From NCBI GenBank assembly GCA_036785705.1, contig JAWUZG010000332.1:2418001-2482000 (forward strand): a DNA stretch of 64,000 nt, written 5' to 3'. This stretch comes from Acanthornis magna (Eukaryota; Chordata; Aves; Passeriformes; Acanthizidae). The notes under the pieces were generated by a model. It was not told the DNA's origin and did not search any database. It saw only the letters and a program-made list of their open reading frames with translations. Each line of letters starts with the position of its first letter. The first letter of the stretch is position 1. This document shows, one piece after another, positions 11,224-23,181 of the stretch. Position numbers and translations under genes: made by a program.

Positions 11224-14200
11224 CTGCAGAGCCAAAGGGAACACACAGCGGCCTCGGTTAGCGTTTTGTCACTTTATGTCAGGTGTTTCCATTGTGCTGT
11301 GCATGGTGACGCTGAGGTGCAGGCACCGCGTGCTGCTGTCCTGGTGGCACTGCCCAGCTGGGTGCTGCAGGAGTGCCCGTGCTGGCTGGGACCCAGCCCC
11401 AGCAGGCACTGACAGCAGCCTCCCCTGCCCTCCGCACTGCTCCTTCACTCTGCAAGAGCTCCCACCCACACTGGGCCCTGCAGAGCTTCCCAGGGAAATC
11501 TAGGAGCCATTTAAACCCAAACCTGAGATTTCCCCAACCTGTGTTTGTGATTTGAGTCTGCCCTGCTGTTTTAAGTAGCAAGGGAAGCCCTTTCCAGAGG
11601 TACCAGCAGAAAAGAGAACTGCTAATCCAGCCTGTGAGCTTCGTTCTGCCTGATGCCCACTGTTTTGTTTTGTCTTCAGCAGCAAGTAGAAAACAGAAGG
11701 AAAAGTCAGTGTATATAATTCTAATTTTGTGGAAGTTAAAAATAATAATAACATAAAAATTCACGTGACCAGCAACAGCCTCCACTAACAAAAAGCAAAT
11801 GTTGGAAGAAGCCAGAGTGTCTGTGCTTAGTGCTGCTCTGAGAGATTCCCCAAGCTCCTGGTATGGCTCCTGCACACCCCTGCTTGCTGTGAAACCCCTC
11901 TGGTGTGTGGCTTTACCAGGGCAGCTCTCCTGATACTGGCACCTAGAAATTACATTAGCAACAGTGTCTGACAAGGCCCTTTCATTTTAATTTTGATTTT
12001 TAAAAAAATGTATATATTTAGAAGTAATTAATAGGATTTATTTCCCCAGCAGTGGAATGTGGAACACAGCCTGACTTGCACAGAGCTTGGCCAAGTCCAT
12101 TCTGCCTGGTACGATGTCATTTATTTAAATACTCACTGCAAGTTCCTTGCAGCAATCTATCCCAGTGGAGAACTCAGAAGCATCTGCACCACAGAGGAGC
12201 AGTGCTTCCATCAGGCTCTGCAGCTTAATGTGTGCTTCCCCACCAGAGAAGCATTCATCAGGCAGCACTACTGTGAGGCTGATTGCTGGAGGGAACCTTT
12301 GAGAACTTGGGGTTTATTCAGCGGGGCTCACAAATTCTCTAAAATGTTTTCATCTGCAGGGGGCAAATGAGTGCTATTTTGGGAAGAAAACACTGAAAAC
12401 TTTTCAGGAAGAAAGCATATTGTGCAGTTGGGAGAAGCTGGCAAGTGCTGAGGAAAGGTGCTGCAAGGAGCTCAACTCCACCTGCCCAGTGAACAAGAAA
12501 TGATGAGATAGGAGAGCAAGCGTGTGCAGGGTGGCACTATTGCTTTTTGGGGCTGTCACTGTGCATGACGCCCTACCTACCTTGTTCAGAATTACCCAAG
12601 TGCCATTTGTTCAGCCGTGTGAGGATGTAAGTTTTAACATCTTTTTAATGTGTGGCTCCAAATGGCTTTGACATGCAGTGTAGTGACAGCCATAAAATCA
12701 TTATAGGTCTCTGCGTTTATTACAACAGAGTAAGCTCCAGATAACTGGGAGGGCACTCTGCAAACTCACAGCTGGGAAATGATTCCTGAGACTTAGGCAA
12801 AAAACTTTATTAATCATCATCTTGGGTCTCCTAGTTACCTTTGTCAGACCACCCCTCGTGTCCTCTCTTTTTCATCAACACTTGCAGCCTTCAAACACTT
12901 GCAGAGTTATCTCATTGCCACACATCACCGTGCCCAAGGCATCTGCAGGGACAGGGGAGTCTGTAACCCTGAACATCAGAAGGCTGAACTCTGTCAATCA
13001 CCATATTTGCATTTGTAATCTTAACAGGAAAAAGCCCAAACCTCAGAACCCCCTTCAGAGCAGCAGGCCTTTAAACTACAAAAGGCTTGAGTCATGGGAA
13101 GAATAATGAGATCATATTTTGTTAGCAGAATTTTAATCCTGAAATCAAACAAGATCAGGGACTATTCTGCACGGAGAACACATGGGGCTCCAGCTTGCTG
13201 TCTGCCTTGGCTGTGGTAGTGCTCAGTGTGAAGTTTCTCTCCCCAAAGACCCTTGTCTTCCTTGCATCTTGCACTGGAAATTTAGAGAAGTGGCATGTGA
13301 CTAGTGGAAGGAAAGAAAGCAAACAGGAGAACTGAAGTTAATCCTGGCTGTGCTGTTGACAGGCAGTGGGGTTACTCTGCTTGCCCACAGCTGCCTTGGG
13401 CTATGAAGTGCTGTCTAAGCTGGTGGTTGAGTTTTGAAGCTTTGTGTAGAAAGATGTTTCCCTTACTTGGAGAACTTATAGTGGAATGAAACCTCCTCAT
13501 CTGATCAAGAGAGAAGTCTGGACTGTTTCAGATTCTGGTCTTGATGCCCCTGGTGTGAGACCAGCCAAGCTGGGGCACTGCCTGAATTGCCAGTAGAGCT
13601 GCTTGGTACATGGGAAGGGACCAGAGCAGTCTCCCACCTAGCCCTGCTGCTCCAGCCAGCTGTGTCAGCTCAGAACATCTCTGCCAAACGCTGTGACTCT
13701 CCCAGAAAAAAACCCTCACATTCATCACTGCCTAGTGCTGACAGGCCTTAAGAATCAGGGGACCTGCAGCAAAAGTCTCCCAGTCAGTCCCATCTGATGA
13801 CAGGCTCGAGTTACCCTTGACTCCAGACATGGCTTTGCAATCCCATTTCTCAACTCTAACAATTAGATAACGCTGAGGATTTACAATCCCACAGTCACGT
13901 TAGCCTTACCAATCACCAATCTGCAAGATCCCTAAGGCCATCAAATGGACTGAAGCAGAGAGTGAAACACAGAGAAAAGGGTATGAATTTGAAATTCAGA
14001 GGATATCTGATACCTTGTAAATAACAAGCCTGATTCTGTGAAACCATGGGCTGACATCTTGTTATATATCAGTGCCTATTCAGGGAAGGCTGTCTGCTTT
14101 GCAACAGAAATGCGTGTTGAGAGGGAAGGAAGAAAACCCAAACGTGCAAGGATGAAAGCAAGAAGAATGAAAACAGTTGCAGATACAAAGCAGAGAAAAT

Positions 14201-14982
14201 GATTTATAAGTACTCATGCAATTTCTGCTTTGTCAAGAGTCATCTTTCCAGGTACTCCTTTTTGTCTCATGTGTGTATTTCAAACACAGAAAAGGTTTAG
14301 CTGGAAGGAAGCCAGTATCCAGCCTCAGGCAATGATTAGTGAATCCATTTGGAGGAGCACACTTATCTTTGACAGACAGAGAGATTTCCAGGAGTCAGAT
14401 ATATTGGCAGCTGTCAGAATGAGAGACTGGAAATTTACAGCCCAAATCACACTGAGCTTGTCCAAGAGGCACAGAGACACTGGCACAAAATCTTCAGGCT
14501 CATGTTTTTCTTGCAGCCAGCTCTGAGGGTTCATAAATGCAATTTTATGACCCTTTGCTCACTCTGCACATGCAGGGTTTATCTCCATACAATTTCTGTG
14601 AGTGTATCAGGTGTATAAGTGTGTTAGCAGGGATGGCTGGGGCAGGCACACCGAGACAGCACTGCCCAAAGGCAAATTGCTGCTTGCCAAGCAAGAATCC
14701 TGCATCCAGCTAACTTAAAACTCCTTCAGGTACAACACTTGAGGCACCCACTCACACGGGGATGACAGATCAGAATCACAGAATGAACCAGGTTGGAAAA
14801 GACCTTTAAGACCACCAAGTCCAACCTGTGACCTAACACCTCCTCATCAACCAAACCATAGCACCGAGTGCCACATCCAGTCTTTTTTTAAACACGTCCA
14901 GGGACAGTGACTGCACCGCCTCCCTGGGCAGACGATCAGTGCAGAGGCTGATGAGGATGAAGGCAGTGACAGAGAGCCATAC
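11224..14982 (-). other. SLIT3: SLIT3 intron between EGF5 exons
   Basis: This intron of 3759 nt contains a CR1 3' tail (about 14774-14938) that begins only about 45 nt past the donor. The rest is plain intron sequence. A minus-strand frame of 231 codons at 11279-11974 has no recognisable domain and is treated as chance. Confidence 0.9.
14774..14938 (-). mobile_element. CR1 LINE, truncated 3' tail
   Basis: On the plus strand this reads as the reverse complement of a CR1 3' end. It begins AGAATCACAGAATGAACC, continues GGTTGGAAAAGACCTTTAAG and AGTCCAACCTGTGACC, and ends near CCGCCTCCCTGGGCAG. The element's sense strand is therefore minus, the same as SLIT3. It is a dead 5'-truncated copy of about 165 bp. 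Its inner end lies about 45 nt from the donor of the EGF5 exon. Family assignment is from memory of avian CR1 consensus sequences; the right-hand boundary is approximate. Confidence 0.88.
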
Positions 14983-15120
14983 CTGAAGCCCTGGGGGCAG
15001 ATGCAGGTGTAGCCATTGACCGCATCCACGCAGGCGGCTCCGTGCCGGCACTTGTGCCCCACGCAGTCGTCGTCGTCCACTTCACAGAGTTTGCCGCTGT
15101 ACCCCGGCAAGCACTCGCAT
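14983..15120 (-). CDS. SLIT3: SLIT3 exon: end of EGF4 and most of EGF5
   Basis: The 138 nt (1 + 45 codons + 2) encode [13 protein letters not shown] (EGF4 end), then [17 protein letters not shown] and [15 protein letters not shown] of EGF5. EGF5 looks calcium-binding: VDDDDC precedes the first Cys, and [12 protein letters not shown] fits the hydroxylation consensus. The acceptor is gttgtgccttccag before ATGCGAG, and the donor is TTCAG/GTATGGCTCT. The final AG joins C of the next exon, giving GFSGLFCE. The exon is CpG-rich. The reading frame stays open for 136 nt past the donor, through the neighbouring CR1 tail to a stop at about 14847, so intron retention here would add about 46 residues after EGF5. 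Confidence 0.95.
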
Positions 15121-18100
15121 CTGGAAGGCACAACATCCCTGTTAATGGCTCCTTTCAGCATCACGACAGCAGCTCGTGCAGGCAGCCCAGCACTGGCTGG
15201 ATTGGGGTGGGGAGATGTTAGCAATTACTCCTGGCAGCGTCAAGCACAGTTGCTGCCATCAGAAAGGCTCAGGTCCCTCCTGGCTGGCTGCACTTGAGGT
15301 TCTGCAATCTGCTGAAACTCAAGTGGAGCAAAGCACCACCACACTACAGCTTCTGCTGTGCCAAGTCTGGGGAGAAGGGTGATCATCCCATTGTGCTAAA
15401 GATGACAATGCCTTCCCCAACCTTACAGACTCCAGGGGCAATATTCTGCACGGGCAGCAGCTCTGGTGCCCCAGACTATGATTTTGCCAATGCCTGCACA
15501 GTGCTGCGTGTCTGAGGTTGGCCCTGTGCAGTTACCTGGAGCACAGGCAGGGTCTGCCTTCCAAATGGAAGCAATCTGCAAACAAGCCATAAAACTCAGC
15601 AAATTTAAAGAGAAAGACCATCGGTTTTGAGACCACCACCTGCTTTCCTTTCATTTGCAAGGCACAATGCTGCTGCAACAATGGAAAGTTGTCTTTGCAG
15701 CCTGTCCTTTGCCGTGGTGACACTGCACCTGCTGCTGTGGGGTAACACCGTTCACAGGAGCAGTGGGATGTACCCAGACCTGCAGACATTGCCTGGTGGT
15801 TTCACTTCATGCAATTCTCAAGTTTGCTGTACAAAGGCTGCATCAGCATTTCTATTTATAAGTCTTGCAGAAGCTTATAACCTGACAATGGAAAATGCAT
15901 CCCAAAGTCTCTGACTTGGATCAGATCTTCTGGGATTGCTGAGCAGCCTTTTTTTAATCTATACTGTAGGCAATGTTTAGTCATGAACACTCTTTAGTCC
16001 ATAAAACACATTTTAGTCTTCCCAGCTGGATGTTGCACATCTGGAAAACAAGAGGCATACAACTTCAACCAAATCAAGGGAAGAGCTACAGTTAATTTCA
16101 GCAGTAAAAGAGAGGTCTGTGCTGTTGCTAGAGCCTGTGGTTGGACCCAATGTGTTTGTCACCGACAGCTGGAAGAGGAGAGACACTCTGAAGCTGAGGA
16201 TGTGGCATCAGGAGAGAAGCTACTGCTCCTCTTGTGGCTTGTGACTGGCTAAGCCATGAGGAAATGGGGCAAAGCCTGGTCACCTGCAGCTCTCCATGGG
16301 CAGGGTTAGGGACATGCAGACAGCCCACCCTCCCTGCAGGACAGGTCCCATCAGAGCCCCTCTAGCCACAGGGGGGTCACAGCTCTGCAGGTGTGAATTG
16401 CTTTTGTACACCTTGGTGGCTCAGGGAATACTGGGATTAACATAATGGAGATGACAAAACAGAGCAGAGAGCAAAAAGCAAGAAGTGTTCCTTCCCCAAA
16501 CCCTCAAAAATGGGCAAAGTTTTCTGGCAGCATTGCAGACACACCTGCAAGGCAATAGTGTCAATCAAAAGACTTTGTGAGAGGAATTGGCAGCATTTAA
16601 TCCTGTTGTTTTTTATTGATCCCTGCAGTCCTAATATAAAGTGATGTAATAATGAACAATGTGCAGTTCCCTATTCAGGGCTGCCATGCATCAATTTTAT
16701 GATGTGTATTGGCTATCTCAGTAATGACAGAACCACCACTTTTCTCTGCAGGGCTGCATTAAATCAGTATTTTAAGCTGTCAGGTAATAATTCCAAGCTT
16801 TAGAATAATAAAGTATATTTATATCATGCTCCAACACCAATACAGTGAATGGAAAAACATGCTCCTTTCTTGAAGTTATTTTTTTGGAAGCAATTCCATT
16901 GTGTTAAAGGCTATTTTTTTTGTTTTGTTTTCTGGCATACAGAAAGCTACTCTTCTTCCATATAGTAACAGCACACTAAAGATGTGGAGGCTGGAAGGGA
17001 GGAAAGCCACCTGCAAATTTAACTCAGGAAGCAAAGAGCTCTGTGCAGCCAAAGACACTCTGAAATAGTCCAGTTTGCTTCCATGCTTGGCTTTAGAAGC
17101 ATGGAATTCCTTTTGGGTCTGTCTTCTCTGAGCTCTCGGTGTGTCACATCTAGGCTGAAGCTACCAAAAAATGCCTTCCTGAAGCGTAGGAGGTGAGAAA
17201 TTCAGCCCCATGGGTTCTTCACCTGGACTCCTCCTAGAAACCCAAGGTCTGTCCCAGCAGGGAATGATGGCATGGTGACTCCGTCCTTACCCCCCAGTCC
17301 CACACACTATCAATCAGTAGAAGTCTGATGCATAAAAGAAGGTGGCAAAGAAACCTTCATGTTCAAATCCTGGTAAGAGAGTCATTTACATGATTAGATA
17401 TCTCATTTCCCAGTGACCATCTGACACCACTACAGCTGAAATCTTGTTTTCTGTTACAGCCTTGGAGTGATGGCAACATTCCCAGTATCACAGAGAGCCT
17501 AAAAACATGTCCAGTGGTATTTAAAATGTTGGCCTATCTGAGGGGATTTGCATCTGCATGCACTCAATGTCTGCTGTATTAAAGCCGTGAATCATGGCTT
17601 CTATCGCAGGGCCAGAATGGAATTTCCCTCCCCAGATCAATAAATAACTTGGCTTCCTACTTTTTTCCTGTCTTTGTCATCTTTTCCTCCCTCTGCAGAG
17701 CTGCAGGGTCTGCACATCAGCAGATCAGGCTGCCCTGGGGCTGCTGTTTCCAGTGAGCCCCAGCAGCATCCACACATCAGTGCAAAACTGCCGAGGGCTC
17801 GTTTCTGAATGGTTTGGTGCCACTAAAGTGTGAAATAAATAGCAATACTTGGAGAACTCTACATTCAAGGCTCCTTCACCTCTCAAGTCTGGCTGCTAGA
17901 AAGCAAAATGGGACAGAAGGAGTAAAGAAATAATGGATTTTTCTGTAGCATTCTATGAATAGTGGGAAGAATACCACAACAAACAGTAGCAGAAAAATAC
18001 TGAAAAGCAGTTATTTAGGCTCCCCTCAAGGGTTAGTGGCCCTACTGTGAAGAACACTTTCCTAGCAAGCATGTGAGGAAAAAGTATGTTATTTACTCAA

Positions 18101-19427
18101 ATTGTTTGGCTAGCAAGGGGAGAACCATTCAGGGCCACAGCTGTCTCCATCTAGCAGCAGAAGGCAATTTGAGTTTCAGGCCTTCACCTCATGATGTGAT
18201 GTCGCTGCTGAATTAACCAAAGCTACTGGATTAACCAAATGATGGATTAACTGGGAATGAAACCTGGAAAGAACATCAGGGGCTGTTTATGCATTGGCAC
18301 ACACCTCCTTGTCCAGTCCCTACACATCAGTTCAGGAACCATCCTAATCACTTAATACCTTCATCTTTCTCAGGATTTGGAAACATTTCTGTCTGGAGGC
18401 TTCTCATCCCAAAGAAAGGCTTGTGTTCTACTGCCTGACTGTCCAGCACAGTCAGCTGCCCTCGAGATAGCAACCTTCTCTAAAATTTTGGTTAATTTCT
18501 TTTAACTCTGCTAAAATGTCCTGTGTGTCAGTTCACACTGGTCTGACATGCTGGTTTCTGCACAGGACATGGTCTGACCCCAGCTGCAAGTCACCAGGAA
18601 GACCAAAGCTGTGCCTCTCCCGTGTATGCTGGGCAAACCCCAGGAGGGAATTAGTGAGCACCCAGGGCTGCACTGGGGCTGTAAAAACAGCCTTAGGAGA
18701 GGGTGCAGAGAGCAGCTCACTCTGCACTGAACTCTCTTGCATTTGTCTCCAAAGATCTTTTCCTGACAAGCTTTTCACAGAGCTTGACTTTTCAATTGAC
18801 TGTCTCTCTTTGCTAAATTGCTCTGAAAGTCCCTCTTCAGACAAGTGATGAATGGCCACCGTGCACCTCTCAAAACTGCCCAACCCCAAACCTCTAGGTG
18901 CTTCACTGCCATCTAAAACACGAGGCTTCATTTTGCCCCTGTGAAACAGCCAATGTCATTCCCAACAGGCAAATGCAAACACAGACTTCACCAAATCTCA
19001 GATGAGCCAAGCAAGGCCAACAGAAAAGGCAGCTCCTGAGTTGGAGCCATCCAGCTCTGGATCTGTTAAGGCTCCTGTTAGGCTGCTTGAATTTATAAAT
19101 GCCCTAAGGAACCCATAAGGAAACTCTCCTTGGTTTCTGATGCAGGATAAGGTAGTTTGCAGTGACTGTTCCATAAATTCTCCTACTGCCCTGCTCTATT
19201 CCAGAATAATTCCTCTACTCTGAGGGTACATTCATTATTTTCAAGTAAACCACAGGAAGCTAGAAAAAGTATGTATGGATGCATTAAAATGTGGCACGGA
19301 GTGAAGTATATATAGTCTTGCATTATTTCTGTTAATTTTGGTGGGTTTTGCTCCAAGCTCATCGCCAGTCCTGCCAATAGATGGATGTGCCCAGTGTGCA
19401 GAGACCAACACAAACACACACACTTAC
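15121..19427 (-). other. SLIT3: SLIT3 intron between EGF4 exons
   Basis: This intron of 4307 nt lies between a strong donor (GTAAGTGTGT) and the acceptor ttccag. I see no repeat of note, no exon and no gene in it. Open frames around 18511-18931 on both strands have no recognisable product. Confidence 0.9.
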
Positions 19428-19521
19428 CTGGTTCCTTTGTCCAGGGGAACACATTTGGACTCGTGTTGGCAGGGATTTAGATCAGGAACACAGTGGTTAA
19501 TCACCTCATCACACAGCTCAC
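19428..19521 (-). CDS. SLIT3: SLIT3 exon: end of EGF3 and first half of EGF4
   Basis: The 94 nt (2 + 30 codons + 2) encode GELCDE (end of EGF3), then [18 protein letters not shown] and VPLDKGT of EGF4. The acceptor is gcttttcctttgccccag before GTGAGC, a strong pyrimidine tract. The donor is ACCAG/GTAAGTGTGT, close to consensus. The junction to the next exon makes AGA (Arg), giving KGTRCEC. In the human Slit3 sequence I remember, this position reads KGFSCEC. EGF4 lacks the O-fucose site present in EGF1-3, because Lys replaces Ser/Thr before the third Cys (CQHESKC). If the following intron were retained, translation would stop at once, since the donor gives AGG TAA. Confidence 0.95.
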
Positions 19522-22500
19522 CTGGGGCAAAGGAAAAGCAGAAAAGCTGTAACACAGCTTGAACAATCCCGAACACCCACGATGTCCAGGGATGGCCAAT
19601 CTCCCTAGGTGGAGACAACTCAGTAGTTCAGCAGGAAGTGACAAAATTGCTTGTTGAGGGCACATGAGACTTCATTAAATCAGCTCCTTTGACCTGCAGT
19701 GACCACACTGCTTCTATCACATGGATTTGAAAGGTTGGTATAAAAAGTACTGACGTCTAAACTCCACTTAGAGACAGACAAGGGATCAAATGGGCAGTTC
19801 CTGACCCAGAACCTCTTACTTCAAAGTAAGAAAGTGACACAAAACTGAAGTTGCTCATTCGACCGTAACATTTTCACACGGACACATACTTTAGCCACAG
19901 TTAATACTCTGCCAAAGAAGCTGATTGGATATCATTCTGGGAAAGAACAACAACCCACAAACCCTCCCCCCAAAACCTCTGCGACTCTCCATAATAGGAA
20001 CCAGCTTTAGGACTGCATGCAATTATAAAACACTCACTATTTATAAGAGAAGTACTAGCTCTATTGTGCTCACAGGAGATGATGTCTTTTCAGAAAAAAA
20101 TCCATCTCATGTAAGCTCAGCTCAGCTGTTTCTAGGTACAGTGTATAACATGCCATGAACCTCTCTGGATTTGTATAAATTTTAATAATTAATAGTTGCA
20201 GAATGTTCAAACCCTGATAGTTTATTTAAATACAATCCTTCTCTGAATCCTAAATTATTAGGTCACACTTCAGTACCCCAGGATTTGAGATGCAGCCAAA
20301 AACCACAGAAATCTTTGCCTTCCCCAGAATCCAAGAGAAACCTACCCCACACCTCCCAAAGCCTTGCAGGAAAAGCAAAGCTCAGGTCATGTCCAGATGA
20401 AACCCCGAAAAGCTGCAGTCCCAAAGTCCCCTGTGCAGCTCCATCAGAAGAGCTCATCTGCAGGGCTTCAAGGTTATACACATCCACAGTACACACCATC
20501 ACATAAGCAACAGGCCACGTGAATAGTGGGGAGAAAGGATAATGTGGGAGGCACTGGTGGGCTGCCATTGTTCTGGAAGGTTTTCACAGAGCTGCAACTC
20601 CACCTGGCTTGGGAGAAACTCCGTGATCAAAAACCCTTACATTTCTCTACACTCTAATGGTTACAGAGGAACACTTGAGAACACAAGCCAAGCAAACCAC
20701 AAAGATCAAAATTCAGATGTAAAATGAGAACCATCCATCTTTTATCAGTTTCGTGGTCTGGCTGGGGTGACTGAGAGCACAGTTTTGAGGATGACCCTGG
20801 TGCTGATAGGTGTGGTTTGTTACCTCCCCCAGGTGCTAATCCTCTGTCAGGTCATTCCTCCCACGTGTCCAGCCTCCCTTCAGTACAATACACACAGCCC
20901 TTGATGTGACTCTTCCTATTACAACGGAAGTATAATATTTTAAAAAATTACTCAATTGTTTTGGCACGTTTCAAACCTGGAACATGTCCTGTATCTGCTT
21001 TTGAGAGCTGTCAAGTGCAAATGAGAGCAGGAACACAAGCCATGGCAGGGGCAGTGCCACCACAAACCCCATCCCCATGGGCCATACCCACCCTCCTGCC
21101 TTCTCCCTGGGCTGGGATTGGCACTGCCAGGGCAGTCTGGCATGGAATCCTGAGCTCATTGTTCACAGCATCAGTTTGCAGACAACAACTCCATCTGGAG
21201 CCACAGAATCCCAGGAAGGCACCACGATGAAATGGCAGCAAGTCTTCGTACAGCCCTGGACAAACCGTGTGCAAGTACAATGAATGTATCCAGCTCAGGA
21301 AAGGGACGTGCCAAGGAAACTGAGCACTGCAGATCCATGGGAACCAGGGAAACACATCATTCACTGGGCTTGAGGCTTGCCACTGCACTTTATTGCTCCT
21401 CAAAAGCAATGAGATGTTCAGTTCTTACAGCTGTGAACACTGGGAACAGCAATCAGTGCATTCTGAGGTGAAGGACTGGGGATAGGTCTGTTTACTGCAA
21501 TGCCCAAACCCACAGCTCAGCAACCCTCCCAAAAACCAACAAACAAAGGGACTCCCTCGGCCTTTGGGCAGACCTGGACGTGAGCAGGTCAGACCTTGCT
21601 ACGATGCTTGGAAAACTGCCAGTTTGCCATCTTGATATTCCCCACATCACTCGTGGGCTACGAATCTTATGTGAAAATAAACATAAAAAAAATTAATTGG
21701 CTGGTGACATTAAAAGAACTCAAATGAGCTAAAGCTGGAAATATTTTTGGAAAGCCATTTAATAACTGAATAGAGTGTGGATAGATGCCTTCAACTATCT
21801 TTTCACTAAAAATGGTCAATACATGCTTTTGAAGTTTCTATTTCTTCTTCTGTTTTGTTTTGAAGAAAAGAAAACAGGCTTACAAAAAATATGAACACTA
21901 TCAAAACTCTCAAAGGAAATCATAATTCTTCCTAAAGTATTCTTCTGAACAGTCTTCACAAGTGCTTAGAGATCCAGTAAAAATCTCCCCAAATGTCAAA
22001 TATTATGACTCACAGTGTCATTCTGAAGACACCACTATCAAAATGTAGGAGAATTCTAGGCTAGGCACCAAACACAGCATCCAAAAAAATGATATTTTTC
22101 ATGCAAAACTTGGAACATTTAAGGATCCTTCCTGTTATTTTTCCCATCTATCACTCAATAGAGAGCTCACTTGGGAACGCCTTGCAACCAGAGCAGCCTC
22201 ATCTCAGGAAAAAAATACCTCTTGGTCATTATTTCAGGCTCCACCAATATTCAGTAGATCCTGCAGAAAGCATGCCAGGGAAATAAAACAGTTTTTGAAA
22301 AGCAAAACCCAAGGCACCAGCTACACAAAGCCTTTCTCGTATTTTATTCACTCAGAAAATATTTGGGCCAAAAAATGTGCCCTCAGACCTGAGAGTGCAG
22401 TATTCATTGGTCACTTTAAGGTCAGTATCAGGAAAAATGTGATCCTCTTTTTTTTTGGAGTGACACAGGGCTGCTTCTCTGTGCAGCAATTAAAGGTCTA

Positions 22501-23005
22501 GTCCAAATTTCTCACTGGATAGTTATGTGAACCTAAAAACAAACCGGACATTCATCTTAGGCCAACTCCTAGCAGCACTGATTCTCTTTGTGGAGGATAT
22601 TTGATCATGTTAGAACAAGAGAAAACTTCAGTGTAATGCTTTCCCAAGTGTAGAAAACCATCCAACCTCTCCATTTTCCTCTCTCCTACATATTCTCAAA
22701 TCACAGCTCCAGTTTGGGTACACACAGGTTTCTGAAGTGCTTCTATAAAACAGACAGGAAAACCACAGCTATGTTTCTTTTCTGATCAGTTAAACAACTT
22801 TTTAAATCCCAAATAAAGCTTTTTGCTCCACCAAGACACACTTCTTCTCTTTAATCAAAGCTGAAGAGAATAGGTAACATGCAAGCAGACATTGGATAGA
22901 TGAAGGGAGCAATCTGATCTACCACAAAACACTGCAATTTTCAGATTAGAACCAAGTCATAATGACAGGTGGAACGCTAACAGGTGGATCTCCCTTTGCT
23001 GCTGA

Positions 23006-23010
23006 CTCAT

Positions 23011-23057
<47 letters not shown>

Positions 23058-23181
23058 TCCCCAAACAATAGCCAAGGTGTTCTGCCCCTTCAAAATGACC
23101 TCCCTGGTCCCCTTCACCAGCAATGCTCATTGTCTTAAAAAAAAACACAGCTTTTTTTTTTTTTTTTTTTTCCCTCATGCA
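23006..23181. repeat. A34 and T20 tracts flanked by an 8-bp direct repeat
   Basis: A run of 34 A (23013-23046) and a run of 20 T (23152-23171) sit about 105 bp apart and are complementary. The word CTCATGCA occurs just before or overlapping the first (23006-23013) and just after the second (23174-23181). An A9 run lies between them (23137-23145). The segment could fold back on itself. It may be an insertion with a target duplication, or two unrelated homopolymers. Confidence 0.75.

Noticed and set aside
11279..11974. Minus-strand frame of 231 codons
   Set aside because: It lies within the intron next to an exon, has no recognisable domain or codon pattern, and is not needed to join the SLIT3 exons.
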